Shown here: piece after piece, positions 49,332 to 58,161 of the stretch
How the letters are laid out: each line of letters starts with the position of its first letter
How positions within the stretch are numbered: position 1 is the stretch's first letter
From: Agromyces hippuratus
GTDB lineage: Bacteria; Actinomycetota; Actinomycetes; Actinomycetales; Microbacteriaceae
DNA length: 64,000 nucleotides
NCBI RefSeq assembly: GCF_013410355.1
Contig: NZ_JACCFI010000001.1
Span: 186,001 to 250,000 of the forward strand
Direction: 5' to 3'
Program-made: the position numbers and the translations under genes
Notes under the pieces: generated by a model
What the model saw: the letters and a program-made list of their open reading frames with translations, nothing else
Database searches by the model: none
Told to the model about the DNA's origin: nothing

Positions 49332-50120
49332 GAGCGGCGTGACGTAGGCCGAGCTGATGCCGCCGTCGACGAGGAACGTCGAGCCGGTGATGAACGACGC
49401 GTCGTCGCTCGCGAGGAACGCCACCGCCGCCGCGAGCTCCTCGGGTTCGGCGAAGCGGCCCACGGGGATGTGCACGAGTCGGCGCTGGGCGCGCTCCTGG
49501 TCCTTCGCGAACAGCTCCTGCAGCAGCGGCGTGTTCACCGGCCCCGGGCAGAGCGCGTTCACGCGGATGCCCTGCCGGGCGAACTGCACGCCGAGCTCGC
49601 GGCTCATCGCGAGCACGCCGCCCTTCGACGCCGTGTACGAGATCTGCGAGGTCGCCGACCCGAGCACCGCCACGAACGACGCCGTGTTGATGATCGAGCC
49701 GCGCCCCTGCGCGACCATGTGACGCAGCGCCGCGCGCGAGCACAGGTAGACCGACTTCAGGTTGACGTCCTGCACCTTCTGCCAGGCGGGCAGCTCGGTC
49801 GTCTCGATCGAGTCGTCGTCGGGCGGCGAGATGCCCGCGTTGTTGAAGGCGATGTCGACCGACCCGTAAACGCGGGCGGCCTCGTCGAAGAGGTGGTCGA
49901 CCTGGGCCTCGTCGGTGACGTCGACCTGCACGAACAGGCCGCCGACGAGTTCGGCGGCTGCCGGGCCGGTGGTGGCGTCCATGTCGCCGATGACGACGTG
50001 CGCGCCCTCGGCGGCGAGGCGCTTGGCCGTCGCGAGGCCGATGCCCGAGGCGCCGCCGGTGATCACGGCCACACGGCCGGCGAGGCGCTGGGTGAGGTCG
50101 ATGCGTGGAAGGTCGGTCAT
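49329..50120 (-). CDS. Short-chain dehydrogenase/reductase of the amine pathway
   Basis: A 263-aa classical SDR. The NAD(P) motif is TGGASGIGLATAKRL (about residues 21-35). NNAGIS (about 94-99), the catalytic Ser region NTASFVAVLGSATSQIS, and YTASKG (Tyr-x3-Lys, about 162-167) complete the tetrad. Asp after the second strand (GDMDATTG) favours NAD. aggag precedes the ATG. It lies 27 nt downstream of the aldehyde dehydrogenase on the same strand. In an ethanolamine route it could oxidise gamma-glutamylethanolamide to the aldehyde; this is inference. Confidence 0.9.
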   Translation of the reverse strand: MTDLPRIDLTQRLAGRVAVITGGASGIGLATAKRLAAEGAHVVIGDMDATTGPAAAELVGGLFVQVDVTDEAQVDHLFDEAARVYGSVDIAFNNAGISPPDDDSIETTELPAWQKVQDVNLKSVYLCSRAALRHMVAQGRGSIINTASFVAVLGSATSQISYTASKGGVLAMSRELGVQFARQGIRVNALCPGPVNTPLLQELFAKDQERAQRRLVHIPVGRFAEPEELAAAVAFLASDDASFITGSTFLVDGGISSAYVTPL

Positions 50121-50147
50121 GGTGCTCCTGTCGTAGGGTTCGGGTCG

Positions 50148-51503
50148 TCAGTCGACGGCGAGGAAGACGTTCTTGGTCTCGGTGAAGGCGAGGGGCGCGT
50201 CGGGGCCGAGCTCGCGGCCGAGGCCCGACTGCTTGAACCCGCCGAACGGCGTCGAGTAGCGCACCGAGGAGTGCGAGTTCACCGAGAGGTTGCCCGAGTC
50301 GATCGCCCGGGCGACGCGGATGCCGCGGCTCAGGTCGCGGGTCCAGATCGAGCCCGAGAGTCCGTACTCGCTCGCATTCGCGAAGCGCACCGCGTCGTCT
50401 TCGTCGTCGAACGGGAACACGGAGACGACGGGGCCGAAGATCTCCTCGCGAGCGGTGCGCGAGTCGCGCGCCGGCGTGAGCACCGTGGGCGGGAACCAGA
50501 AGCCCGGGCCGGTCGGGGCGGAGGCGCGGAACGCGAGCTCCGAGTCATCCGGAACGAAGGAGCGCACGCGGTCGAGGTGGGCGGCCGCGACGAGTGGGCC
50601 CATCTCGGTCGCCTCGTCGGCGGGATCGCCGACGCGAACGCCCGCGACCGCGGGTTCGAGCAGCTCCATGAAGCGCTCGTAGACGCTCCGCTCGACGAGG
50701 ATGCGGCTGCGCGCGCAGCAGTCCTGGCCGGCGTTCTCGAAGACGCCGTACGGCGCGGTTGCGGCGGCGCGTTCGAGGTCGGCGTCGGCGAAGACGATGT
50801 TCGCGCTCTTGCCGCCGAGTTCGAGCGTGACGCGCTTCACCTGGTCGGCGCAGCCCGACATGATCTGCTTGCCGATCTCGGTCGAGCCGGTGAAGACGAT
50901 CTTGCGCACGGTCTCGTTCGTCACGAAGCGCTGGCCGACGACCGATCCCTGGCCGGGGATCACCTGGAAGAGCCCGTCGGGCAGGCCCGCCTCGAGCCCG
51001 AGCTCGGCGAGGCGCATGCTCGTGAGCGGGGTCCACTCGGCGGGCTTCAGCACGACGGCGTTGCCGGCCGCGAGCGCGGGCGCGAAGCCCCAGGCCGCGA
51101 TCGTCATGGGGAAGTTCCACGGCGTGATCACGCCGACGACGCCGAGCGGCTCCTGGAAGGTGACGTCGAGGCCGCCGGCCACGGGGATCTGACGGCCGAA
51201 GAGGCGTTCGGGCGAGGCGGAGTAGTACTCGAGCACGTCGCGCACGTGTCCGGCCTCCCACCGTGCCTGCGAGATCGGATGCCCCGAATTGCGCATCTCG
51301 ATGACCGCGAGTTCCTCGACGGCACCGTCGACGGCGTCGGCGAATCGTCGGAGGAGGCGTGCACGATCGACGGGCGCGAGTCGGGCCCAGTCGCGCTGCG
51401 CGGCGGAGGCCCGGGCGATCGCCGCATCGGCGTCCTCGATCGAGGCGGCGGCGACCGTGGTCACGACGCTCTCGTCGGCGGGGTTGACGATCGTGTGGGT
51501 CAC
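50148..51503 (-). CDS. Aldehyde dehydrogenase (gamma-glutamyl aldehyde type)
   Basis: A 451-aa NAD(P)-dependent aldehyde dehydrogenase. GVITPWNFPMTIAAWGFAPA (about 133-152), FTGSTEIGKQIMSG, LELGGKSANIVFADAD (catalytic Glu) and ENAGQDCCARSRILVERSVY (catalytic Cys in DCC, about 265-266) are present, then EEIFGPVVSVFPF and TPFGGFKQSGLGRELG. It is slightly short (usual about 475-490) because the N-terminus is compact. The GTG start overlaps the hydrolase stop (GTGA). In context it would oxidise a gamma-glutamylated aminoaldehyde, as PuuC does. Confidence 0.93.
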   Translation of the reverse strand: MTHTIVNPADESVVTTVAAASIEDADAAIARASAAQRDWARLAPVDRARLLRRFADAVDGAVEELAVIEMRNSGHPISQARWEAGHVRDVLEYYSASPERLFGRQIPVAGGLDVTFQEPLGVVGVITPWNFPMTIAAWGFAPALAAGNAVVLKPAEWTPLTSMRLAELGLEAGLPDGLFQVIPGQGSVVGQRFVTNETVRKIVFTGSTEIGKQIMSGCADQVKRVTLELGGKSANIVFADADLERAAATAPYGVFENAGQDCCARSRILVERSVYERFMELLEPAVAGVRVGDPADEATEMGPLVAAAHLDRVRSFVPDDSELAFRASAPTGPGFWFPPTVLTPARDSRTAREEIFGPVVSVFPFDDEDDAVRFANASEYGLSGSIWTRDLSRGIRVARAIDSGNLSVNSHSSVRYSTPFGGFKQSGLGRELGPDAPLAFTETKNVFLAVD

Positions 51504-52333
51504 TGGGCGGTCCTTTCGGAGAGGGCGTTCGCCTCGGAGGCAGCGGTCGCGGAGCGTGCGGCGCGGTGCTCGCGCGCCGCGTCGACGAGTCCGGCGAAGA
51601 GCCGGCGGTCGGCGGCGTTCTCTTCGGGATGCCACTGCACCCCGATGCCGAACGGCACCGTCTCGAGCTCGACGGCCTCGATGACGCCGTCGTCGGTGCG
51701 GGCGGTGACCCGCAGGCCGTCGGCCACCTCGTCGAGCGCCTGGTGGTGGTAGACGTGGATCGGCAGGGGAGTCGCAACGTCGCCGAGCACGGCCGCGAGG
51801 CGCGAGTCGGGCTCGACGGTCGCCGCGGTCTCGCCGAACTGCGCGGGGCCCGGCTGGTACGCGTCGCTGCCGACGACCTCGGGCAGGTGCTGCACGAGCG
51901 TGCCGCCGAGCGCCACGTTCAGCATCTGCGCGCCGCGGCAGATGCCGAGGAACGGCAGCTCGAGGTCGATGGCCGCGGTCAGCAGGTGGTCCTCCCACTC
52001 GTCGCGATCGGTGCGCGGCGCGCCGGTGCGCTCGTGCGGCGCCTGGCCGTAGCGCGCGGGGTCGACGTCGGCGCCCCCCGAGACGATGAGCCCGTCGAGC
52101 GTGCCGAGCACGGCCCGCGCGATCGCGGGGTCGGCGGGCTGCGGCGGGAGCAGCACGGCGATGCCGCCCGCGTCGGTGACCGCGTCGATGTAGACCTTCG
52201 GCAGGAACGACGCGCGCACGTCCCACACCCCGGTCTGCGCCTGCTCGAGGTAGGTCGTGATGCCGATCACCGGTGCCGGTGCCGGTGCCGCGGCCGGCGC
52301 ATCCGTCGTCGATTCAGAGTCGTTCGAAGCCAC
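51500..52333 (-). CDS. Gamma-glutamyl-amide hydrolase (PuuD-like, class I GATase)
   Basis: A 277-aa glutamine-amidotransferase-like hydrolase. The nucleophile Cys is in LPFLGICRGAQMLNVALGGT (about residues 128-147), with His/Glu in GVQWHPEEN (about 232-240). SGGADVDPARYG and HVYHHQALDEVADG are typical of gamma-glutamyl-GABA hydrolase. It would release glutamate from the oxidised gamma-glutamyl product. The ATG start overlaps the end of the GS-like gene by 20 nt, showing tight coupling. The N-terminal 20 residues are Ala/Pro-rich linker. Confidence 0.92.
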   Translation of the reverse strand: MASNDSESTTDAPAAAPAPAPVIGITTYLEQAQTGVWDVRASFLPKVYIDAVTDAGGIAVLLPPQPADPAIARAVLGTLDGLIVSGGADVDPARYGQAPHERTGAPRTDRDEWEDHLLTAAIDLELPFLGICRGAQMLNVALGGTLVQHLPEVVGSDAYQPGPAQFGETAATVEPDSRLAAVLGDVATPLPIHVYHHQALDEVADGLRVTARTDDGVIEAVELETVPFGIGVQWHPEENAADRRLFAGLVDAAREHRAARSATAASEANALSERTAQ

Positions 52334-53681
52334 GCACCCGCTCCCAGTCCGTGACGGCCGCGTCGTAGGCGGCGAGCTCGATGCGTGCGTTGTTCAGGTA
52401 GTGCTCGATGACCTCGTCGCCGAACGCCTCGCGGGCGATCGCCGAGCCGGCGAAGAGCTCGGCCGACTCCCGCAGCGTCGCGGGCACGCGCGCCACGTCG
52501 CTCTCGTAGGCGTTGCCCTCGAACAGCTCGTCGAGCTCGAGTTCGCCGTCGATGCCGGCGAGACCCGCCGCGATGAGGGCGGCGACCGCGAGGTACTGGT
52601 TCACGTCACCGCCGGGCACGCGGTTCTCGACGCGCATGCCGAGGCCGCGTCCCACGACGCGCAGCGCGCAGGTGCGGTTGTCGAGACCCCAGGCGATCGC
52701 GGTCGGGGCGAAGCTGCCGGCCACGTAGCGCTTGTACGAATTGATGTTCGGCGCGGAGAAGAGCGTGAGTTCGCGCATCGCGGCCACCTGGCCCGCGAGG
52801 AACCGGCGGAAGAGGGTCGACATGCCGTGCGGGGCATCCGGGTCGCTGAAGACCGCCTCGCCGTTCTCGCCGCGCAGGGAGATGTGGATGTGGCAGCTGT
52901 TGCCCTCGCGCTCGTTGAACTTCGCCATGAAGGTCAGCGACTTGCCGTGCCGGTCGGCGATCTCCTTCGCCCCGTTCTTGTAGACGGAGTGGTTGTCGCA
53001 CGTGCCGAGCGCATCCGTGTACCGGAATGCGATCTCCTGCTGGCCGAGGTTGCACTCGCCCTTCACGCCCTCGCAGTACATGCCCGCGCCGTCCATCGAG
53101 TTCCGGATGTCGCGGAGCAGGGGTTCCATGCGGGTCGACGCGAGCAGTGCGTAGTCGATGTTGTAGTCGCTGGCCGGCGTGAGCTCGCGGTAGCCCTTCT
53201 GCCAGGCGGCGCGGAACGAGTCGTCGAAGACGATGAACTCGAGCTCGGTGCCGACGAAGGCGGTGAGCCCGCGCTCGGCGAGTCGTTCGAGCTGCCGCTG
53301 CAGGATGCGCCGGGGCGAGGCCTCGACGGGGGTGCCGTCGAGCCACTGCAGGTCGGCCGTGACGAGCGCCGTCGCCTCGAGCCAGGGCGCCATGCGGAGC
53401 GTCGAGAAGTCGGGGATCATCGCCATGTCGCCGTAGCCGCGCTCCCAGCTCGACATGGCGTAGCCGTCGACGGTGTTCATGTCGACGTCGACGGCGAGCA
53501 GGTAGTTGCAGCACTCGGCGCCGTGCGCGGCGACGTCTTCGAGGAAGAGTCGCGCCGAGACGCGCTTGCCGACGAGCCGGCCCTGCATGTCGGTGAAGGC
53601 GACGATGACGGTGTCGACGTGGCCGTCGGCGACCGCACCGTGCAGGGCGTCGAGGGTGAGGTATCCGGTGGGTGCCGTCAT
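52314..53681 (-). CDS. Glutamine-synthetase-like gamma-glutamyl amine ligase (PuuA/GlnA4 type)
   Basis: A 455-aa ATP-dependent ligase of the glutamine synthetase fold that would join glutamate to an amine. Conserved blocks: FVGTELEFIVFDDSFRAA (metal-binding Glu, about 142-159), GQQEIAFRYTDAL, FMAKFNEREGNSCHIHISLR, SYKRYVAGSFAPTAIAWGLD and RVENRVPGGDVNQYLAVAAL. It lacks the adenylylation-loop style of GlnA and groups by motif with polyamine/ethanolamine ligases. gaggagg precedes the ATG. It is first gene of a five-gene minus-strand operon and divergent from an ethanolamine-permease-like gene. Confidence 0.92.
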   Translation of the reverse strand: MTAPTGYLTLDALHGAVADGHVDTVIVAFTDMQGRLVGKRVSARLFLEDVAAHGAECCNYLLAVDVDMNTVDGYAMSSWERGYGDMAMIPDFSTLRMAPWLEATALVTADLQWLDGTPVEASPRRILQRQLERLAERGLTAFVGTELEFIVFDDSFRAAWQKGYRELTPASDYNIDYALLASTRMEPLLRDIRNSMDGAGMYCEGVKGECNLGQQEIAFRYTDALGTCDNHSVYKNGAKEIADRHGKSLTFMAKFNEREGNSCHIHISLRGENGEAVFSDPDAPHGMSTLFRRFLAGQVAAMRELTLFSAPNINSYKRYVAGSFAPTAIAWGLDNRTCALRVVGRGLGMRVENRVPGGDVNQYLAVAALIAAGLAGIDGELELDELFEGNAYESDVARVPATLRESAELFAGSAIAREAFGDEVIEHYLNNARIELAAYDAAVTDWERVRGFERL

Positions 53682-53705
53682 CCGCTGACGCCTCCTCGAG
53701 TCGTG

Positions 53706-53728
53706 AATGGTCGGTGTGCCCGACCATT
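53706..53728. promoter_or_regulatory. Inverted repeat, candidate GntR operator
   Basis: aatggtcgg and ccgaccatt flank a 5-nt centre (tgtgc), a perfect 9-bp inverted repeat 25 nt before the GS-like gene's ATG. The 225-nt divergent region is otherwise free of genes. The FCD-type GntR protein encoded at the end of the operon is the natural candidate to bind it. Confidence 0.5.
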
Positions 53729-53906
53729 ACATCACAGGCGCGACCGAACATGATCGTCGGATTCCCCGTCGTTCCGATGAGATTCATCGACATGCATTTC
53801 AAAAAGGTCTGTACGGGCAACCATTGGGCGCCCTATAGTTCAGGCCAACGCATCCCACCCCCCGCGCTGCTGCGGCCGCGCGCTTCGAGAGAGCAAGGGA
53901 ACCGCC

Positions 53907-55469
53907 ATGACCAAGGACACGCTGAAGGTGTCGGGAGTGAAGTACACGACCGCCGAGGCCGGGTACTTCGAGAAACGCAAGCTCACCCGCACGGCCGGGG
54001 TCTGGGGGCTCTGGGGCCTCGCCGTGGCGGCCGTCATCTCGGGCGACTTCTCGGGGTGGAACTTCGGCATCGACTTCGCCGGCTTCGGCGGCATGCTGAT
54101 CGCCTTCGCGGTGCTCGTCGTCATGTACTACGGGCTCATCTTCTCGATCGGGGAGATGTCGTCGGCGATGCCGCACACGGGCGGCGCCTACTCCTTCTCC
54201 CGGGCCGCGATGGGGCCGTGGGGCGGCTTCGTGACCGGACTCGCCGAGACGATCGAGTACGTCGCGACCACCGCGGTGATCGTGTTCTTCTCCGGCTCCT
54301 ACGCCGACGCGATCACGAGCGAACTGCTCGGGTTCTCGATGCCGCAGTGGGTGTGGTGGGTGATCCTCTACCTCGTCTTCATCGGCATCAACGCTGCCGG
54401 GGCGAGCATCTCGTTCAAGTTCGCGATCGTCGTCTCGATCATCTCGATCGCGATCCTGCTCGTCTTCAGCGCGATGGCGATCTTCTCGGGCCAGTTCTCG
54501 TGGGACAAGCTCTTCGACATCGTGCCCGACGCCGGGCAGACCGCCTTCCTGCCGCACGGCGTGCTGCCGATCCTCTTCGCGCTGCCGTTCGCGATGTGGT
54601 TCTTCCTCGGCATCGAGGAGCTGCCGCTCGCGGCAGAGGAGTCGAAGGACCCCGTCCGAGACATCCCGAAGGCCGGCCTGATCGCCCGTGCCACGCTCAT
54701 CGTGACGGGCCTGCTCGTGCTGTTCCTCAACACCGGCGTCGTCGGGGCCGAGGCCACCGGCACGGCGGGCGAGCCGCTGCTCGACGGCTTCCGGGCCATC
54801 GTCGGCGACGAACTCGCCGCGGTGCTCGCGCTGTTCGCGCTCATCGGACTGCTCGCGTCGCTGCAGGGCATCATGTTCGCCTACGGGCGCAACATGTACT
54901 CGCTCTCGCGGGCCGGCTACTACCCGAAGTTCCTTTCCCTCACGGGCAAGCGCCAGACGCCGTGGGTCGCCCTCGTCGCAGGCGCGATCATCGGCTTCGT
55001 CGCGCTCGTCGTGCTCGACGTGCTCGCCCAGGTCGACGCCGAGGGCGCGGGCGCGGTCGCCGGCGCCATCGTGCTGAACATCGCCGTGTGGGGCGCGGTG
55101 CTCGCCTACCTGCTGCAGATGGTCGCGTTCGTGATCCTCCGCCGCAGATATCCGAACGCCAAGCGCCCCTACGTCAGCCCGTGGGGCGTGCCTGGGGCCG
55201 TGGTCGCCGCGCTGATCGCCGCGCTCATCTTCCTCGGCTTCCTGCTGAATCCGACGTTCGTGCCCGCGATCATCGCCATCGGCGTCGTCTACGCGGTGAT
55301 GCTCGCGATCTTCGCGCTGTGGGGCCGGCACCGGCTGATCCTGTCGCCGGAAGAGGAGTACGCCGTGTCCGGGGGACTGCACGGCGACCCTCAGTCCGAG
55401 GGCTACGGCGGCGCCGTCGAGAGCGAACTGCTCGCCACCGACGGCGTCGACGAGACCGACCGGGTCTGA
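53907..55469 (+). CDS. APC-family amino acid/ethanolamine permease
   Basis: A 520-aa transporter with about twelve helices. The N-terminal portion GLWGLAVAAVISGDFSGWNF (about residues 35-54) is characteristic of the ethanolamine permease branch of the APC superfamily, as are GEMSSAMPHTGGAYSFSRAA and ALPFAMWFFLGIEELPLAAE. It has a long acidic C-terminal tail. aaggga precedes the ATG. Divergent from the gamma-glutamylation operon, which supports import of that pathway's amine. Ethanolamine is favoured; putrescine is the main alternative. Confidence 0.9.
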   Translation: MTKDTLKVSGVKYTTAEAGYFEKRKLTRTAGVWGLWGLAVAAVISGDFSGWNFGIDFAGFGGMLIAFAVLVVMYYGLIFSIGEMSSAMPHTGGAYSFSRAAMGPWGGFVTGLAETIEYVATTAVIVFFSGSYADAITSELLGFSMPQWVWWVILYLVFIGINAAGASISFKFAIVVSIISIAILLVFSAMAIFSGQFSWDKLFDIVPDAGQTAFLPHGVLPILFALPFAMWFFLGIEELPLAAEESKDPVRDIPKAGLIARATLIVTGLLVLFLNTGVVGAEATGTAGEPLLDGFRAIVGDELAAVLALFALIGLLASLQGIMFAYGRNMYSLSRAGYYPKFLSLTGKRQTPWVALVAGAIIGFVALVVLDVLAQVDAEGAGAVAGAIVLNIAVWGAVLAYLLQMVAFVILRRRYPNAKRPYVSPWGVPGAVVAALIAALIFLGFLLNPTFVPAIIAIGVVYAVMLAIFALWGRHRLILSPEEEYAVSGGLHGDPQSEGYGGAVESELLATDGVDETDRV

Positions 55470-55544
55470 TCGGAGCGGGCGGCGGGCGTGGGGGCGCCCG
55501 TCGTCGCCGAGCGGTGCCTCCTCCTGTGGTGTCGATCGGCACGT

Positions 55545-55578
55545 CGAAGGGCCCGGCCGCACACGGCCGGGCCCTTCG
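55545..55578 (+). terminator. Rho-independent-type terminator
   Basis: 15-bp perfect arms (cgaagggcccggccg and complement) around a caca loop, 75 nt after the permease gene. Confidence 0.85.
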
Positions 55579-55724
55579 TCGCATTCGTCTCGTCGCACCG
55601 GCGGCGATAGGCTCGTTGACGAGTACGAGCGCGGCGACCCCGCGCAGACCCCAGGCGATGGAGCCGGCTGCGGGGGCGTCGACACCCTCGACGTCCACTC
55701 GCGCACGACTCCGTGGAGGAAGAC

Positions 55725-57233
55725 ATGCACGAGCCCGAGTCCACCGACGACACGTACACCGATCCGACGCTCGTCGGCAACGGTGTGCAGCCGCCGACCC
55801 GCACCGAGACCGACTCGCTCGGCTCGGTCGAGGTTCCCGCCGACGCCTACTGGGGTGTGCACACCATGCGTGCGCTCGAGAACTTCCCGATCTCGAAGCG
55901 CCCGATCTCGGTCTATCCCGACCTCGTCGTGGCGCTCGCCTCGGTCAAGCAGGCTGCCGCCCGCGCCAATCGCGAGGTCGGCGTGCTCACCGACCGGAAG
56001 GCCGCGTTGATCGACGAGGCCTGCCAGCGCATCATCGACGGCGAGCATCACGAGCAGTTCGTGGTCGGCGTCATCCAGGGCGGCGCGGGCACCTCGACGA
56101 ACATGAACGCCAACGAGGTCATCGCGAACCTCGCGCTCGAGATCGCCGGGTTCCCCAAGGGCCGTTACGACGTGCTGCACCCGATCGACGACGTCAACCG
56201 CAGCCAGTCGACGAACGACACCTACCCGACCGCGGTCAAGCTCGCGATGACGTTCTCGCTCACGTCGATGATGCGCGAACTCGACCTGCTGCGCGTCTCG
56301 TTCGGCCGCAAGGGCCAGGAGTTCCACGAGGTGCTGAAGGTGGGCCGCACCCAGCTGCAGGACGCCGTGCCGATGACTCTGGGCCAGGAGTTCCACAGCT
56401 TCGCGACGACGCTCGGCGAAGACTACGAGCGGTTGAACGAGACCATCAAGCTCCTCTCCGAGGTGAACCTCGGTGCCACCGCGATCGGCACGGGCATCAC
56501 GGCCGACCCCGGCTACGCTGCGGCCGCCGTGCGCCACCTCAGCGCGATCACTGGGCTCCGCCTCGAGTCGGCACCCGACCTTATCGAGGCGACGAGCGAC
56601 ACCGGCGTGTTCATGACGTTCTCGAGCGCACTCAAGCGCAGCGCGATCAAGCTCTCGAAGATCTGCAACGACCTGCGCCTGCTCTCGTCGGGCCCGCAGG
56701 CGGGGTTCGGCGAGATCAACCTGCCGCCGCGGCAGGCGGGCTCGAGCATCATGCCCGGCAAGGTCAACCCGGTGATCCCCGAGGCCGTCAGCCAGGTCGC
56801 CTACGCGGTCGCCGGAGCCGACGTCACGGTCATGATGGCGGCCGAGAGCGGCCAGTTGCAGCTGAACGCCTTCGAACCGGTCATCGCCCACTCGCTCCTG
56901 CAGTCGATCACGTGGATGCGCCAGGCCTGCTGGACCCTCCGAGTCAACTGCGTCGACGGCATCACGGCCAACGTCGACCGGCTCGAGGCGATGGTCGCCT
57001 CGAGCGTCGGCGTGATCACCGCGCTCATCCCGTTCATCGGCTACACCGAGGCATCCAACATCGCCAAGCTCGCATTGAAGACGGGCCGGCCCGTCGCCGA
57101 CCTCGTGGTCGAGGCCGGACTCATGAGCCGCGAGGCCGTGATGGCGCAGCTGCAGCCCTCGAAGCTCTCGGGCATCCGCCCGATCACGATGGCCATCCCG
57201 CTCATCGACCTGCAGGGCGAGCCCTCGGAGTGA
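55725..57233 (+). CDS. aspA: Aspartate ammonia-lyase
   Basis: A 502-aa homotetrameric lyase converting aspartate to fumarate and ammonia. The superfamily signature GSSIMPGKVNPVIPE is present (about residues 338-352), with GGAGTSTNMNANEV (about 118-131), NRSQSTNDTYPT and GRTQLQDAVPMTLGQEF. Fumarases share these motifs, but the TNMNANEVIANLALEI and QLQDAVP forms are AspA-like. The ATG at 55725 is preferred because ggagga lies 6 nt upstream; a GTG four codons earlier is in frame. It has about 25 extra N-terminal residues. The 146 nt between the preceding terminator and this start show no further gene. Confidence 0.93.
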   Translation: MHEPESTDDTYTDPTLVGNGVQPPTRTETDSLGSVEVPADAYWGVHTMRALENFPISKRPISVYPDLVVALASVKQAAARANREVGVLTDRKAALIDEACQRIIDGEHHEQFVVGVIQGGAGTSTNMNANEVIANLALEIAGFPKGRYDVLHPIDDVNRSQSTNDTYPTAVKLAMTFSLTSMMRELDLLRVSFGRKGQEFHEVLKVGRTQLQDAVPMTLGQEFHSFATTLGEDYERLNETIKLLSEVNLGATAIGTGITADPGYAAAAVRHLSAITGLRLESAPDLIEATSDTGVFMTFSSALKRSAIKLSKICNDLRLLSSGPQAGFGEINLPPRQAGSSIMPGKVNPVIPEAVSQVAYAVAGADVTVMMAAESGQLQLNAFEPVIAHSLLQSITWMRQACWTLRVNCVDGITANVDRLEAMVASSVGVITALIPFIGYTEASNIAKLALKTGRPVADLVVEAGLMSREAVMAQLQPSKLSGIRPITMAIPLIDLQGEPSE

Positions 57234-57243
57234 GGCTCGCCGT

Positions 57244-57273
57244 CGGTGCCGCGGCCGCGAGGCGGCGGCACCG
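57244..57273. terminator. Hairpin between aspA and the FAH-family gene
   Basis: cggtgccgc and gcggcaccg (9-bp perfect arms) flank a 12-nt loop between convergent genes. It could terminate both. Confidence 0.5.
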
Positions 57274-57279
57274 CTCGGG

Positions 57280-58155
57280 TCAGATGACCCGGCAGTGCGT
57301 CGTCAGCGAGCCGATGCCCTCGATGGTCACGGTGACGGTCGAGCCGTCGCGCAGGAACACCGGGGGCTTGCGGGAGTAGCCCGCGCCGCCGGGGCTGCCG
57401 GTCGAGATGAGAGTGCCCGGGGGGATCGTCGCCGAACGCGAGAGCAGCGAGATGATCTCGGCGACGCTGCGCACCATCTCGTTCGTCGAGGCGTCCTGCA
57501 TGATGCTGCCGTCGAGGTTCGTGGTGAGCCAGAGGTTCTGCGGGTCGGGGATCTCGTCGGCCGTGACGACCACCGGGCCGGTGGGGGTGAAGCCGTCGAA
57601 CGACTTGCAGCGCGACCACTGGGCCTCGCTGAACTGGATGTCGCGAGCCGTGATGTCGTTGACGACGGTGTAGCCCCACACGTAGTCGAGGGCGTCGCGC
57701 ACGTGCACGCCGCGGGCCGGGCGGCCGATGATGACGCCGAGTTCGGCCTCGTAGTCGACCTGGGTCGTGAGGTCTTCGGGCCACGTCGTCGTCGCGCCGT
57801 GCGCCGTGAGCGAGTTCGGCCAGAGCGAGAAGATCGTCATCGCGGTCTCGGAGCGCAGCTTCAGTTCCGAGGCGTGCGCCGCGTAGTTCGCGCCGATCGC
57901 GATGACCTGAGCGGGGCGCAGCACCGCCGAGGAGTGCCGCAGCGCCGCCACCGGCGTCAGCTCGGCGCCCAGCGAGACGGCCGTGTCGACGACCTCGCGC
58001 ACCTCGGCGAGGCCCTCGGGGCCCCGTTCGATGAGGTCTTGCAGGTCGCGCGGCGGCCGCTCCATGAACTCGTCGAGGAACAGCGCCGCGTCCGCGATCA
58101 CCGCCGCGAGCCGAGGGGTCGTCTGGCCTTCGGCTCTCAGGTGCGCGAACTTCAC
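57280..58155 (-). CDS. Fumarylacetoacetate hydrolase-family protein (extra paralog)
   Basis: A 291-aa FAH-fold enzyme. The metal-binding acidic residues appear in YEAELGVIIGRPARG (about 131-145), the family GYTVVNDITARDIQFSEAQW (about 157-176) and LISTGSPGG. The N-terminal IGANYAAHASELK is typical of the 2-keto-acid hydrolase branch. The GTG start is 6 nt after TAGCCT, so probably leaderless and independent of the fuc genes that follow upstream. It could act on a diketo sugar acid or an aromatic ring-cleavage product; substrate unknown. Confidence 0.87.
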   Translation of the reverse strand: MKFAHLRAEGQTTPRLAAVIADAALFLDEFMERPPRDLQDLIERGPEGLAEVREVVDTAVSLGAELTPVAALRHSSAVLRPAQVIAIGANYAAHASELKLRSETAMTIFSLWPNSLTAHGATTTWPEDLTTQVDYEAELGVIIGRPARGVHVRDALDYVWGYTVVNDITARDIQFSEAQWSRCKSFDGFTPTGPVVVTADEIPDPQNLWLTTNLDGSIMQDASTNEMVRSVAEIISLLSRSATIPPGTLISTGSPGGAGYSRKPPVFLRDGSTVTVTIEGIGSLTTHCRVI

Positions 58156-58161
58156 TGCTTC

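Noticed and set aside
48591..51752. Over 1000-codon plus-strand ORF across the GntR-SDR-ALDH genes
   Set aside because: Three well-supported minus-strand genes with catalytic motifs occupy the region; the long open frame reflects GC bias.
53799..56891. 1030-codon minus-strand ORF opposite the permease and aspA
   Set aside because: It spans two real plus-strand genes and a terminator and has no recognisable domain.
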